64,000 nucleotides of DNA from Sporosalibacterium faouarense (GTDB lineage: Bacteria > Bacillota > Clostridia > Tissierellales > VENL01), in the NCBI RefSeq assembly GCF_016765695.1, contig NZ_JAETGO010000068.1, positions 1 through 64,000 on the forward strand, read 5' to 3'. The first letter of the stretch is position 1. Each line of letters opens with the position of its first letter. This document shows, in pieces, positions 53,600 through 62,057 of the stretch. The notes under the pieces were generated by a model. That model saw only the letters and a program-made list of their open reading frames with translations. It had not been told where the DNA came from and did no database searches. The position numbers were made by a program, and so were the translations under genes.

Positions 53600-54393
53600 T
53601 AATTCTCCCCCTTTCCAAGATAAGCTTCTTGAACTTTGGGATCATTCTGAATCTCAATAGGACTTCCTTCGGCGATTTTCTTTCCAAAATTGATAGCACA
53701 AATCCTTTCACATATCTTCATTACAAGTCCCATATCATGTTCAACTAATAGGATAGTTATATTAAACTTGTCTCTGATCTTTCTTATTAAATTTGCCAAT
53801 TCTTCAGTTTCCGTATGGTTCATTCCCGCAGCAGGCTCATCAAGTATTATCATTTTAGGTTCCGTTATTAATGCCCTTCCAAGTTCTATTAATTTTTGAA
53901 TCCCATAAGGCTGTGAAGTGGCAAGCTGATTCTCTATTCCCTTCAATCCTAAGAATTCCATTATTTTATAAGCCTTTTCTCTAATTCTTTTCTCCTCTTT
54001 TCTTATTAAAGGAAGATTAAAACCTTGGGATAAAATACTGCCTTTTGTTTTTGAATGTATTCCTAGTATTAAATTCTCTAATACGGTCATTTGTTTTACT
54101 AGCTCAACATTTTGAAATGTCCTTACTAGCCCTATTTCTATAACTTCATGCACATCATATTCTAAGAGATCATATTCCATATGATTATCATCTTTTGGGG
54201 GAATGAAACTTATCTTCCCTTCATCTGGAGTATAAAATCTACTTATACAATTAAAAATGGTAGTTTTTCCTGCACCATTGGGGCCAATAAGTCCGTATAT
54301 ACTATTTTCTTCAACTTCAAAGCTTAAATCATCAACAGCCTTTAATCCACCAAAGCTAATAGATAAATTCTCTACCTTTAAAATTTCACTCAT
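53599..54393 (-). CDS. livG: ABC importer ATPase, LivG-type
   Basis: The 264-residue ATPase has Walker A GPNGAGKTT, the LivG-specific FQNVELVKQMTVLENL segment, Walker B MIILDEPAAGMN and switch His in LLVEHDMG. The signature motif is degenerate: SQPYGIQKLIELGRAL replaces the common LSYGQQR form, but such variation is known in LivG chains. It follows livM by 11 bp. Confidence 0.94.
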   Translation of the reverse strand: MSEILKVENLSISFGGLKAVDDLSFEVEENSIYGLIGPNGAGKTTIFNCISRFYTPDEGKISFIPPKDDNHMEYDLLEYDVHEVIEIGLVRTFQNVELVKQMTVLENLILGIHSKTKGSILSQGFNLPLIRKEEKRIREKAYKIMEFLGLKGIENQLATSQPYGIQKLIELGRALITEPKMIILDEPAAGMNHTETEELANLIRKIRDKFNITILLVEHDMGLVMKICERICAINFGKKIAEGSPIEIQNDPKVQEAYLGKGEN

Positions 54394-54404
54394 ATCTAGT
54401 CCTC

Positions 54405-55415
54405 CTATACTTCATTGTTCTTTGGTGCTCGATTTTTATTTCGTATCAACTGCTTTATTTGTGCCCCTATCTTTGCTAACCCATATGGAAAGAACATTAT
54501 TACTAGTATCATTGATACTCCTGTAAATATATATGGCAAGCTACGGATTTCCCCTATAACCGGAATTCCTTTTATAATTTCAGGTATTATAATTATAAAT
54601 GCTGCCCCAACGATACCACCTTCAATTGATGCAAGTCCACCAATGACAACCATGGCTAAAAGATTTAAGGATAGCATAACTCCCCATTGGTCAGGCATAG
54701 TGAATCGTATAAGATGCATATATAAAGAGCCTGCTACTCCCGCATAAAAAGCACTTACAGCAAAAGCTACTAACTTATATTTAAATAGACTAATTCCCAT
54801 AGCCTGAGCAGCATGCTCGCTATCCCTCATTGCGACTAAGGCTCTACCTGTTTTAGATCTAAGAAGGTTATATGCGAATATTGATAACAATACTAATACT
54901 AGGACAGATAAGACAAAATACATTTCCCTACTTCTAAAGCTAATATTAAATATTTCTATTGGATCTGCTCTCATACCAGAGTACCCATTAGTGAATCCTA
55001 TCCACTCTTTAAACACTTGTTGTATGGCTACTCCAAAGCCTAATGTTGCTATAGCTAAATAATGTCCTTCAAGCCTTAAGGCAACCAATCCTAGTAAAAG
55101 TCCAACAACTAATGGTACTAACCCTGAAAGTAATATAGCCACTATAAAATGTAAGCCTAAAGGTAAGGTAAGATGATTTGAAACAAAGGCAGAAACATAT
55201 GCTCCAATTCCCATAAAAGCAGCATGGCCTAAAGATATTTGCCCAGCATAACCTAAAAGAATATTAAAGCCTATTGCTATTATTGCGTATATGATAACTG
55301 TATTTAACATTGTCATTGTTCCACGTTTGAAATTAAATATTAATGGCAATATGGCAACTAAGAGAATTGCAATAAAGGCCAAAAGTTTTTTATTGTTTAT
55401 TTTAGATTTTTTCAT
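54405..55415 (-). CDS. livM: ABC importer permease, LivM-type
   Basis: The 336-residue integral membrane protein has about ten helices. The conserved segments GYAGQISLGHAAFMGIGAYVSAF and the EAA-like cytoplasmic loop SKTGRALVAMRDSEHAAQAMGISLFKYKL are typical of LivM. It pairs with LivH and is separated from it by 3 bp. Confidence 0.95.
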   Translation of the reverse strand: MKKSKINNKKLLAFIAILLVAILPLIFNFKRGTMTMLNTVIIYAIIAIGFNILLGYAGQISLGHAAFMGIGAYVSAFVSNHLTLPLGLHFIVAILLSGLVPLVVGLLLGLVALRLEGHYLAIATLGFGVAIQQVFKEWIGFTNGYSGMRADPIEIFNISFRSREMYFVLSVLVLVLLSIFAYNLLRSKTGRALVAMRDSEHAAQAMGISLFKYKLVAFAVSAFYAGVAGSLYMHLIRFTMPDQWGVMLSLNLLAMVVIGGLASIEGGIVGAAFIIIIPEIIKGIPVIGEIRSLPYIFTGVSMILVIMFFPYGLAKIGAQIKQLIRNKNRAPKNNEV

Positions 55416-55418
55416 AGG

Positions 55419-56294
55419 TTACACCTTCTTTCTATGAACTTTGCCGAATAGCCCCGTAGGCTTAATTACTAATGTTACAATCAGTAGCCCATATACTATA
55501 ACTGTTTTCCAAGTTAAAGATATATACATACCAACTAAATTGTCTAAAACTCCTATTATTAGCCCTCCAACTACAGGTCCTATAAAGGATCCAAATCCAC
55601 CGAGTACTGCAGCGATAAATGATTTTAAGTGTACTTCAGTCATCATTGTAGTGGAAATATTCGTTGTTGGTGCAATTAATATCCCTGCTATGGCACCAAG
55701 TACAGTGGCAATAATCCACGACATAGAGTACACTCTAGAAACAGGTATTCCCATTAATTTTGCAGTAGTCTCATTTTGAGCTGTAGCTCTAATAGATATA
55801 CCCATCATTGTTTTTCTAATTAAATAAAAAAGTACTGCCATTATTGCAATAGTAATAGTAATTATAAATAGTGCATTAGGCTGAATGATTACTCCTCTAA
55901 CATCAATATTGTCTGCTGTTAACGCTTTCCTGAAAAAATATGAATCAATTCCAAACAAAGCTGAAGCTGAACCATTTATAATCATAATAAGACCTAATGT
56001 AATTATCATTTTACTAACCAGCGAAGCCTTGCTGGCAGGTCTAATAAAAATCCTTTCTACTAGAAATCCAAATAAAATTGCAAATAGAATAGCTCCAATA
56101 AAAACCACTGGATAAGGTAACCCTAATGGCTTCCATAGCTGATAAGCAATAAAACTACTAAACATAGCCATTTCACCTTGTGCAAAGTTTATGACATCTG
56201 AAGTTCTAAAAATCAACACCAAACCTAATGCTGCTAGAGCATACAAACTACCAGTCTCCAATCCAGCTATTACGTTTTGAAAAAAAACTGCCAT
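55419..56294 (-). CDS. livH: ABC importer permease, LivH-type
   Basis: The 291-residue permease has about eight helices, with ALGLVLIFRTSDVINFAQGEMAMFSSF and the coupling loop TMMGISIRATAQNETTAKLMGIPVSRVYS, both LivH signatures. It is the first gene of the importer operon, about 80 bp after the predicted sigma-54 start site. Order livH-livM-livG-livF-binding protein is standard apart from the receptor being last. Confidence 0.95.
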   Translation of the reverse strand: MAVFFQNVIAGLETGSLYALAALGLVLIFRTSDVINFAQGEMAMFSSFIAYQLWKPLGLPYPVVFIGAILFAILFGFLVERIFIRPASKASLVSKMIITLGLIMIINGSASALFGIDSYFFRKALTADNIDVRGVIIQPNALFIITITIAIMAVLFYLIRKTMMGISIRATAQNETTAKLMGIPVSRVYSMSWIIATVLGAIAGILIAPTTNISTTMMTEVHLKSFIAAVLGGFGSFIGPVVGGLIIGVLDNLVGMYISLTWKTVIVYGLLIVTLVIKPTGLFGKVHRKKV

Positions 56295-56387
56295 ATTGTC
56301 TTGTCCTCCCCTTATATTATTGTTGTTTAGTTTTTTAATCCTGTGAAATCATTTTATCTAATATATGTTTTGCTACAAAATATATCA

Positions 56388-56403
56388 TGCAATTTACATG
56401 CCA
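56388..56403 (-). promoter_or_regulatory. Sigma-54 promoter of the ABC importer operon
   Basis: The minus strand reads TGGCATGTAAATTGCA. It matches TGGCAC-N5-TTGCA except T for C at one less constrained position, with exact GG-to-GC spacing. It lies 94 bp before livH. Confidence 0.9.
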
Positions 56404-56451
56404 CTAGATCAATTATTTGAATTTAGTTAAAATGGTTTCAGATATATAGAG

Positions 56452-56493
56452 AAAAAAGCTTAAATCTGAAATTTTAAAACAGATTTTAAGCTT
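56452..56493 (-). terminator. Intrinsic terminator of the sigma-54 activator gene
   Basis: Arms AAGCTTAAATCTG and CAGATTTTAAGCTT with one bulged base and an 11-base loop are followed by TTTTTCTC on the minus strand. It lies between the activator gene and the importer promoter. Confidence 0.85.
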
Positions 56494-56531
56494 CGTATTG
56501 TCTTTAAATATTTTAAATTATAAATAATAGT

Positions 56532-56569
56532 GTGTACTTTTCTGTACAATGTGTACATTTTTTCTACAC
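56532..56569. promoter_or_regulatory. Candidate enhancer (UAS) for the sigma-54 activator
   Basis: A cluster of GTGTAC (56532), TGTACA (56543) and TGTACA (56552, as GTGTACA) ends in CTACAC (56564). It contains the spaced repeat TGTACA-N3-TGTACA. It is about 130-165 bp upstream of the importer's -24/-12 promoter and abuts the end of the activator gene. The GTGTAC half-site matches the 26-base palindrome at the reductase promoter. Confidence 0.68.
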
Positions 56570-57984
56570 TACTGTATATTATATTTTTCAATCTTATCAT
56601 ATAAGCTTGATCTACTTATATCTAACATTTTTGCAGCTCTGAGCTTATTTCCATTAGTATGTTCTAAGCATCGTACTATTGCTTCCTTTTCAGCATCCTC
56701 AACGATATCTTTTAAGGGCCTCACAGGTCCACTCATTGCTTTTTTAGTATTCTGAGTAATATATACAGGTAAGTGAACAGGTTTAATAATATCTGTTTCT
56801 GTTAAATTTATAGCTCTCTCTAATACATTCTCAAGCTCTCTTACATTTCCTGGCCAACTGTGAACACTAAGATAATCCATAGCTTTTTTTGATATATCTG
56901 ATACATATTTACCAATCTGATTAGATACTTTTTCAATTAGTATATGAGTTAGCTTCTCTATATCCCCATATCTTTCTCTTAATGGAGGTATTTCAATGGT
57001 CATAACATTCAATCTATAGTACAAGTCCTCTCTAAATTTTCCTTGATCTATTAATTCTCTTAATTCTTTATTAGTTGCTGCTATTACTCTTATATCAACC
57101 TTTATAGGTTTGTTACTGCCAATCCTCTCAAACTCTCTTTCCTGTAATACCCTTAGAAGCTTAGCCTGCATTTCCATAGGCATATCTCCTATCTCATCTA
57201 GGAAAATACTCCCACCATTTGCAAGCTCAAATTTCCCTATTTTACCTCCTCTTTTTGCTCCTGTAAATGCACCTTCATCATATCCAAATAATTCTGACTC
57301 CAATAAATCAGATGGAATAGCTGCACAATTAACTTTTACAAAAGGACAATAATTCCTTGCACTGTCATTATGTATTGCGTGGGCGAATAACTCTTTACCA
57401 GTGCCACTTTCTCCCAACAACAAAACATTCGAATTAGTTTGAGCAGCTTTCCTCCCCATATATTTCGCTTGGGCCATTATTGGACTATTGCCTATTATTG
57501 TCTCCCATGAATACTTAGAACCATATATTTCCTTTAACTGTTTCTTATAGTGGTGTATCTCTGTTGAAAGTAGCTTATTCTTTTCTATTATATCCTTAAA
57601 CTCTTCTAAATCTTGAAACAATACCATCCCAAAGCCATATTTGACATTATTATCTTCGTCAAGTACAGGAATTCTATGAACAATGGCTGTATGACCATTT
57701 TCAAATCTATGCTTCCATGCTATTTCTGCTTTCTTATTTTTAAGGACATATGGAAATCTGGTATGTTTATCTACTTCAAATACCTTTTTTCCTATTATAT
57801 CTTCTATATTATATCCAAGGTAATTGGCAAAAACTTGATTAATCATTCTAACTTTAGCCTCATGGTCTACTAAAATTATTGGAACTGGAACAGGATCAAA
57901 TATTTTTTGAAGGGTAGATACAAGATAATCTGTTAATACAGGATCTTGACTATTTTGTTCAGTCTGACTATTATCTTTAATCAT
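56569..57984 (-). CDS. PAS-domain sigma-54-dependent transcriptional activator
   Basis: This 471-residue bacterial enhancer-binding protein has an N-terminal PAS domain (about 28-128, [28 protein letters not shown]), an AAA+ module and a Fis-type helix-turn-helix ([21 protein letters not shown]). In the AAA+ module Walker A is GESGTGKE (191-198), the sigma-54 contact loop GAFTGA is at 238-243 and Walker B is IFLDEIGD. No receiver domain is present, so it is probably switched by a ligand or redox signal at the PAS domain. It sits between the two sets of genes whose promoters it most likely drives. Confidence 0.95.
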   Translation of the reverse strand: MIKDNSQTEQNSQDPVLTDYLVSTLQKIFDPVPVPIILVDHEAKVRMINQVFANYLGYNIEDIIGKKVFEVDKHTRFPYVLKNKKAEIAWKHRFENGHTAIVHRIPVLDEDNNVKYGFGMVLFQDLEEFKDIIEKNKLLSTEIHHYKKQLKEIYGSKYSWETIIGNSPIMAQAKYMGRKAAQTNSNVLLLGESGTGKELFAHAIHNDSARNYCPFVKVNCAAIPSDLLESELFGYDEGAFTGAKRGGKIGKFELANGGSIFLDEIGDMPMEMQAKLLRVLQEREFERIGSNKPIKVDIRVIAATNKELRELIDQGKFREDLYYRLNVMTIEIPPLRERYGDIEKLTHILIEKVSNQIGKYVSDISKKAMDYLSVHSWPGNVRELENVLERAINLTETDIIKPVHLPVYITQNTKKAMSGPVRPLKDIVEDAEKEAIVRCLEHTNGNKLRAAKMLDISRSSLYDKIEKYNIQ

Positions 57985-58198
57985 TCACGAATACCTCCCA
58001 ATATGCATCCTTTTATCTAGTACTATATTATTTCTACAATTTTTAGAGAAATCCTTTAACATTACTTAAACCTATTTTTATAGAATATTAAGCATTTTAT
58101 TGAAAGTATTTGTCCCCCTTATTACCCAATGTTAAGATTAGATACTCATTTAATATATTTTCTAAATTATTATTTAAATCCTAATTTAACTCTAAAAA

Positions 58199-58230
58199 AA
58201 GAAGACCTCTAATAAATATGAGATCTTCTT
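58199..58230 (-). terminator. Intrinsic terminator of the reductase-thiolase operon
   Basis: Eleven-base arms (AAGAAGACCTC and GAGATCTTCTT, one mismatch) with a 10-base loop are followed by seven T on the minus strand, 24 bp past the thiolase stop. The upstream 57,985-58,198 spacer is AT-rich and should hold the activator promoter; nothing definite was read in it. Confidence 0.88.
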
Positions 58231-58253
58231 CCTTTATTACAATAACTAAAACC

Positions 58254-59432
58254 CTATCTTTCAACTATTAAAGAAGTTCCTTGTCCGCCACCTATACAAA
58301 GAGTTGCAAGTCCTCTTTTAGAATCTCTTTTAATCATTTCATATATTAATGTAACTAGGATTCTTGCTCCCGATGCACCTATTGGGTGCCCTAAAGCTAT
58401 TGCTCCACCATTCACATTTACTTTATCCAAGTCAAGACTAAGATCTCTAGTCACTGCTATTGATTGGGCAGCAAAAGCTTCATTTGCTTCAATTAAGTCA
58501 ATATCTTCTATAGACATATTAGCTCTTTTTAATGCTTTCTTGGTTGCAGGCACTGGTCCATATCCCATTATCTTAGGATCTAGGGCAGCCGATGCATATC
58601 CTTTTATCGTTACTAAAGGTTTTAATCCAAGCTCTTCTGCCTTTTCTTTAGCCATAACAATTAACATAGCTGCACCATCATTTATTCCTGAAGCATTTCC
58701 TGCTGTAACAGTTCCATCCTTCTTAAAAGCAGGTCTTAACTTTGCCAATTTATCAATTGTAACACCATGTTTAGGGTATTCATCTACGTCTACAGTTATT
58801 GATTCTCCTTTTCTCTGAGGTATCATAACTGGAACTATCTCATCTTTAAATTTTCCTTCTTTCTGAGCTTTTTCAGCTTTATTTTGACTCTTCACTGCAA
58901 ATTCATCCTGCTCTTCTCTAGAAATTTTCCATTGATCAGCGATATTTTCTGCAGTAATTCCCATATGATAGTCATTGAAGGCATCAGTTAATCCATCAGA
59001 AATCATGGTATCAATAAGCTGACCATGACCCATTCTATGCCCCCACCTAGCCTTTGGAATCAAGTATGGTGCATTGCTCATACTTTCGACCCCTCCAGCT
59101 AATACCACATCTGCATCACCAAGCATTATAAATTGTGCGGCCATACTTACAGTTCTTAAGCCTGAACCACAAAGCTTGTTTATAGTCATAGCTGGAGTTG
59201 TATCTGGAATTCCCGCATTAATGGATATCTGTCTTGCAGGATTTTGTCCCAATCCAGCTGATAAAATATTTCCAATAAGAACATTATCAATTAAACTAGG
59301 ATCGATGCCTGCTCTTTCAATTGCTCCCTTTCCAGCTACAACTCCTAGATCAACTGCTGATAGTTTAGATAAGCTTCCACCATAGCTTCCTATGGGAGTT
59401 CTAGCAGCTGATACGATAACAACATCTCTCAT
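58254..59432 (-). CDS. Acetyl-CoA C-acetyltransferase (thiolase)
   Basis: This biosynthetic or degradative thiolase interconverts two acetyl-CoA and acetoacetyl-CoA, or cleaves 3-ketoacyl-CoA. The 392-residue protein has the acyl-accepting Cys88 in NKLCGSGL, the [10 protein letters not shown] histidine near 348, and the C-terminal Cys in CIGGGQG near 378, all three catalytic residues in place. Also present is the signature NEAFAAQ. It follows the reductase gene by 125 bp with no promoter recognised between, so the two form an operon under sigma-54 control. Confidence 0.95.
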   Translation of the reverse strand: MRDVVIVSAARTPIGSYGGSLSKLSAVDLGVVAGKGAIERAGIDPSLIDNVLIGNILSAGLGQNPARQISINAGIPDTTPAMTINKLCGSGLRTVSMAAQFIMLGDADVVLAGGVESMSNAPYLIPKARWGHRMGHGQLIDTMISDGLTDAFNDYHMGITAENIADQWKISREEQDEFAVKSQNKAEKAQKEGKFKDEIVPVMIPQRKGESITVDVDEYPKHGVTIDKLAKLRPAFKKDGTVTAGNASGINDGAAMLIVMAKEKAEELGLKPLVTIKGYASAALDPKIMGYGPVPATKKALKRANMSIEDIDLIEANEAFAAQSIAVTRDLSLDLDKVNVNGGAIALGHPIGASGARILVTLIYEMIKRDSKRGLATLCIGGGQGTSLIVER

Positions 59433-59557
59433 TTTCTAGCCTCCTCTTTTTATTTAGAAAATTGCATATTTACAAAATAAAAATATTTCTTCATAAAATT
59501 TTAATATTCAAACTCTTCATTTGATAGCATTTTCTTTCCTGTTTTCTTAATTTCTAA

Positions 59558-60298
59558 TTATAATATAACTCCACCTGTTATCTCTAATACTGATCCAGTT
59601 ATAAATCTTGCTTCATCAGATGCCAAATATAAGTAAGCATTAGCAATATCCTCAGGCTCACCAAGTAATCCTAATGGTGATTTTTTCTTCATCATATCTA
59701 GAACTTTATCAGGCATTTTCTTAACCATTGGAGTAAGAATAAAACCAGGAGCTACGGCATTAACTCGTATACCCTTCTTTCCTAGTTCTTTTGCCCATGT
59801 TTTTGTCATTCCAATAACACCCCATTTTGTAGCAGCATAGTTTGTTTGCCCATAATTACCATAAAGACCAACTACAGACGATGCATTTAATATAACTCCA
59901 CTACCTTGTTCAGCCATCACCTTAGCTGCTGCTTGACCACAATTATATACACCTTTTAAATTAACATCTATTACTTTATCCCATTGATCTTCATTCATCT
60001 TTAGAAGTGTTGCATCTGCAGTGATCCCCGCATTATTTACAATGATATCAACTTTTCCATATTTATTTATTACTTGACTAATCATATCATTAACTTGATC
60101 ACCCTTTGTAACATCTACTACTAGTCCCATCACTTCTCCATTGTTAGTTTTTATTTCCTCTACGACTTGGGTTACTTCTTCTTGTGCAATACTAGCTACT
60201 ACTACCTTAGCTCCTTCTTCTGCGAATCTTTTAGCAGTAAACTCACCAATACCTCTTCCTGCACCAGTTATTATTGCAACCTTTCCCTTTAATCTCAT
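59558..60298 (-). CDS. Short-chain dehydrogenase, FabG/PhaB-like 3-ketoacyl reductase
   Basis: The 246-residue SDR has TGAGRGIG (NADPH-binding), NAGITADA, the catalytic Ser in NASSVVGLYG and Tyr-x-x-x-Lys in NYAATKWG, and the APGFI segment. It is closest in pattern to FabG and acetoacetyl-CoA reductases. Pairing with a thiolase suggests reversible acetoacetyl-CoA/3-hydroxybutyryl-CoA conversion, not fatty acid synthesis (inference). The ATG follows GAGGAGG about 35 bp after the predicted start site. Confidence 0.92.
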   Translation of the reverse strand: MRLKGKVAIITGAGRGIGEFTAKRFAEEGAKVVVASIAQEEVTQVVEEIKTNNGEVMGLVVDVTKGDQVNDMISQVINKYGKVDIIVNNAGITADATLLKMNEDQWDKVIDVNLKGVYNCGQAAAKVMAEQGSGVILNASSVVGLYGNYGQTNYAATKWGVIGMTKTWAKELGKKGIRVNAVAPGFILTPMVKKMPDKVLDMMKKKSPLGLLGEPEDIANAYLYLASDEARFITGSVLEITGGVIL

Positions 60299-60345
60299 TT
60301 TATAACCTCCTCAAATTTTCCCTTATTATTTACAAAATAATATAG

Positions 60346-60361
60346 TGCAATTATTATGCCA
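60346..60361 (-). promoter_or_regulatory. Sigma-54 promoter of the reductase-thiolase operon
   Basis: The minus strand reads TGGCATAATAATTGCA, with exact -24 GG and -12 GC spacing and the same T-for-C variant as the importer promoter. It lies 48 bp before the reductase gene. Confidence 0.9.
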
Positions 60362-60453
60362 TCATTTTTTGTAAAGTGATAAAGGTAAGTTATGAGGTAT
60401 AATATTTATTTTACCCAATTTAATAATACTTATATTTCTACCTACTATAACAA

Positions 60454-60479
60454 ATAGTGTACTAAATTTAGTACACTAT
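60454..60479. promoter_or_regulatory. Perfect 26-base palindrome, likely activator-binding site
   Basis: Arms ATAGTGTACTAAA and TTTAGTACACTAT form a perfect inverted repeat with no T-tract. It lies about 90-130 bp upstream of the sigma-54 promoter. The core GTGTAC-N8-GTACAC shares its half-site with the repeats at the importer promoter. It also lies about 35-60 bp upstream of the -35 of the divergent GerMN gene and could affect that gene. Confidence 0.72.
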
Positions 60480-60514
60480 GTTTGATAAATAGACATATGC
60501 TTTTGAATATTATT

Positions 60515-60543
60515 TAGACACGTAATAAAAAATCTAGTATTAT
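60515..60543 (+). promoter_or_regulatory. Probable sigma-A promoter of the GerMN lipoprotein gene
   Basis: TAGACA (60515-60520), a 17-base spacer and TATTAT (60538-60543) lie 24 bp before the gene start. Each box matches the consensus at five of six positions. Confidence 0.6.
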
Positions 60544-60566
60544 AGTATTTAAGGAGGAGTTTTCGT

Positions 60567-62030
60567 ATGAATAATGTATATCTTAAAATTATCACAGTTA
60601 TAATAATTTCTTTGTCTCTTAGTTCTTGTAGCAACTCTATCAATTATATAGAGGTTTCAAGTGATGATTTTGATGATAAAGTTATTAATCCTTTTCCCGA
60701 AGTATTAACTAAAGAAATAGATTTATATTTCGGCAAGTTATCTCCTTCCAGAATTTCAAGTCTTTATAAAGAAGCTGCCACTATAGAATATTCACCTGGA
60801 CATTTAGAAGAAGCAGTTCTATCTGCCCTCAAATCGGGGCCTAAGAATAATATTCTATTCAAAAATATTATGGCTCCTCATTTAGAAATTCTAGACGTTA
60901 ACGTAGCTAAAGAAAGTATCTTTGTTAATTTTTCAAGTAAGAACCTTTATGGTGGTAAGAAAGAAGAGTCTTTACTAATTGCCTCTATTGTTAAAACACT
61001 AACTGAAATGGGTGAAATTAGCAAAGTTTATTTCTTGGTCGATGGAAAAAAAACTGATTCTCTTATGGGTAACATAGCTACTCAGAATTATTTTACTAAG
61101 GATTCTGTTGACATATTACTTAAAGACCAAGAGTCTTTATATCCACTTACCCTTTGGTTTCCAGATAAAAATGGTGACTTTTATTCAAAGTTAGTTAAAG
61201 AAGTGAGGTTAATTAATCATTCTCCTAATCCTAAAACGGTTATAGGAAATCTTTTAATTGGTCCTACAAGCCCTGTGGCAAAGGGATGCATTCCATCAAA
61301 TATAGAAATTCTAGATGTTTGGTCAGAAACAAGTACTACATATGTAAATCTTTCTAGCAAAAACCTCTTTTTATATAAAGGAAATTATTCTATAGAATAC
61401 AATATACAAAATTCCATTACTAAATCTCTATTACAACTAGATAGTACAGACAAGGTAGTTTTCTTAATAAATGGGAAAAAAGGTTTTAGATTGATAGAGA
61501 AAATTGCTATTGATGAACCTTTTACTGAATCCGATTTTGTAGTTAAGGATGATGTTCCTCCTTCAACTGATAAGAAAAATTTCGTAGCAAATATATACCA
61601 TCCTACATCATCTAATGTGCCTTTAGAATTCGTTAGGTGGGAAAGATCTTTCTTATCTTCTCCTACCCCAGTAGATATTATTTCCAGTTTGTTGATTACG
61701 CCACCACATCAAGAAATTGATCCGAATTTTACATTACCATATATTGTGAATATTACTCAAGAAAACACTACCATATTTATTAATTTTTCCAGTGGTGACC
61801 TAGAGTTATACAAAGATACTTACAAAGGTATAGAGATGGACATTATATCTTCAATAGTTAAAAGTCTTTGTGATTTAGATTCTGTAGAAAATGTTATGTT
61901 TCTTATAGACGGACATAAGAGCAATATATTTATAGAAAAAGTAAGAATTGATACTCCAATAAATAATGAGACTCTTAGTGAAATTACTCGCCCCCTATAT
62001 GATCCTAATATCGATGACTTTAAAAGCTAG
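60567..62030 (+). CDS. Lipoprotein with three GerMN domains
   Basis: The 487-residue exported protein has a lipoprotein signal with lipobox LSSC (Cys21). Three GerMN-type repeats follow at about 55-165, 190-310 and 345-465. Each has the same closing pattern: a strand ending VNFSSKNL, VNLSSKNL or INFSSGDL, then a helix (IASIVKTLTEMGE and variants) and a strand VYFLVDGKK, VVFLINGKK or VMFLIDGHK. GerM is a spore germination/sporulation lipoprotein usually with two such domains. Three is less common. The function is unknown, with a cell envelope role likely. The ATG follows AAGGAGGAG. Confidence 0.85.
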   Translation: MNNVYLKIITVIIISLSLSSCSNSINYIEVSSDDFDDKVINPFPEVLTKEIDLYFGKLSPSRISSLYKEAATIEYSPGHLEEAVLSALKSGPKNNILFKNIMAPHLEILDVNVAKESIFVNFSSKNLYGGKKEESLLIASIVKTLTEMGEISKVYFLVDGKKTDSLMGNIATQNYFTKDSVDILLKDQESLYPLTLWFPDKNGDFYSKLVKEVRLINHSPNPKTVIGNLLIGPTSPVAKGCIPSNIEILDVWSETSTTYVNLSSKNLFLYKGNYSIEYNIQNSITKSLLQLDSTDKVVFLINGKKGFRLIEKIAIDEPFTESDFVVKDDVPPSTDKKNFVANIYHPTSSNVPLEFVRWERSFLSSPTPVDIISSLLITPPHQEIDPNFTLPYIVNITQENTTIFINFSSGDLELYKDTYKGIEMDIISSIVKSLCDLDSVENVMFLIDGHKSNIFIEKVRIDTPINNETLSEITRPLYDPNIDDFKS

Positions 62031-62055
62031 ACCTTAAGTATAAGATCTAGCTTTT
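62022..62055. terminator. Bidirectional stem-loop between the GerMN and kinase genes
   Basis: There is a 10-bp stem AAAAGCTAGA/TCTAGCTTTT with a 14-base loop. It overlaps the GerMN stop codon and ends 3 bp from the histidine kinase stop, and so serves two convergent genes. T-tracts are short in both directions. Confidence 0.75.
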
Positions 62056-62057
62056 GT

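Noticed and set aside
59433-59557. Separate sigma-54 promoter for the thiolase gene
   Set aside because: A TTGCA-like sequence is present but the -24 GG element is missing; cotranscription with the reductase explains the layout.
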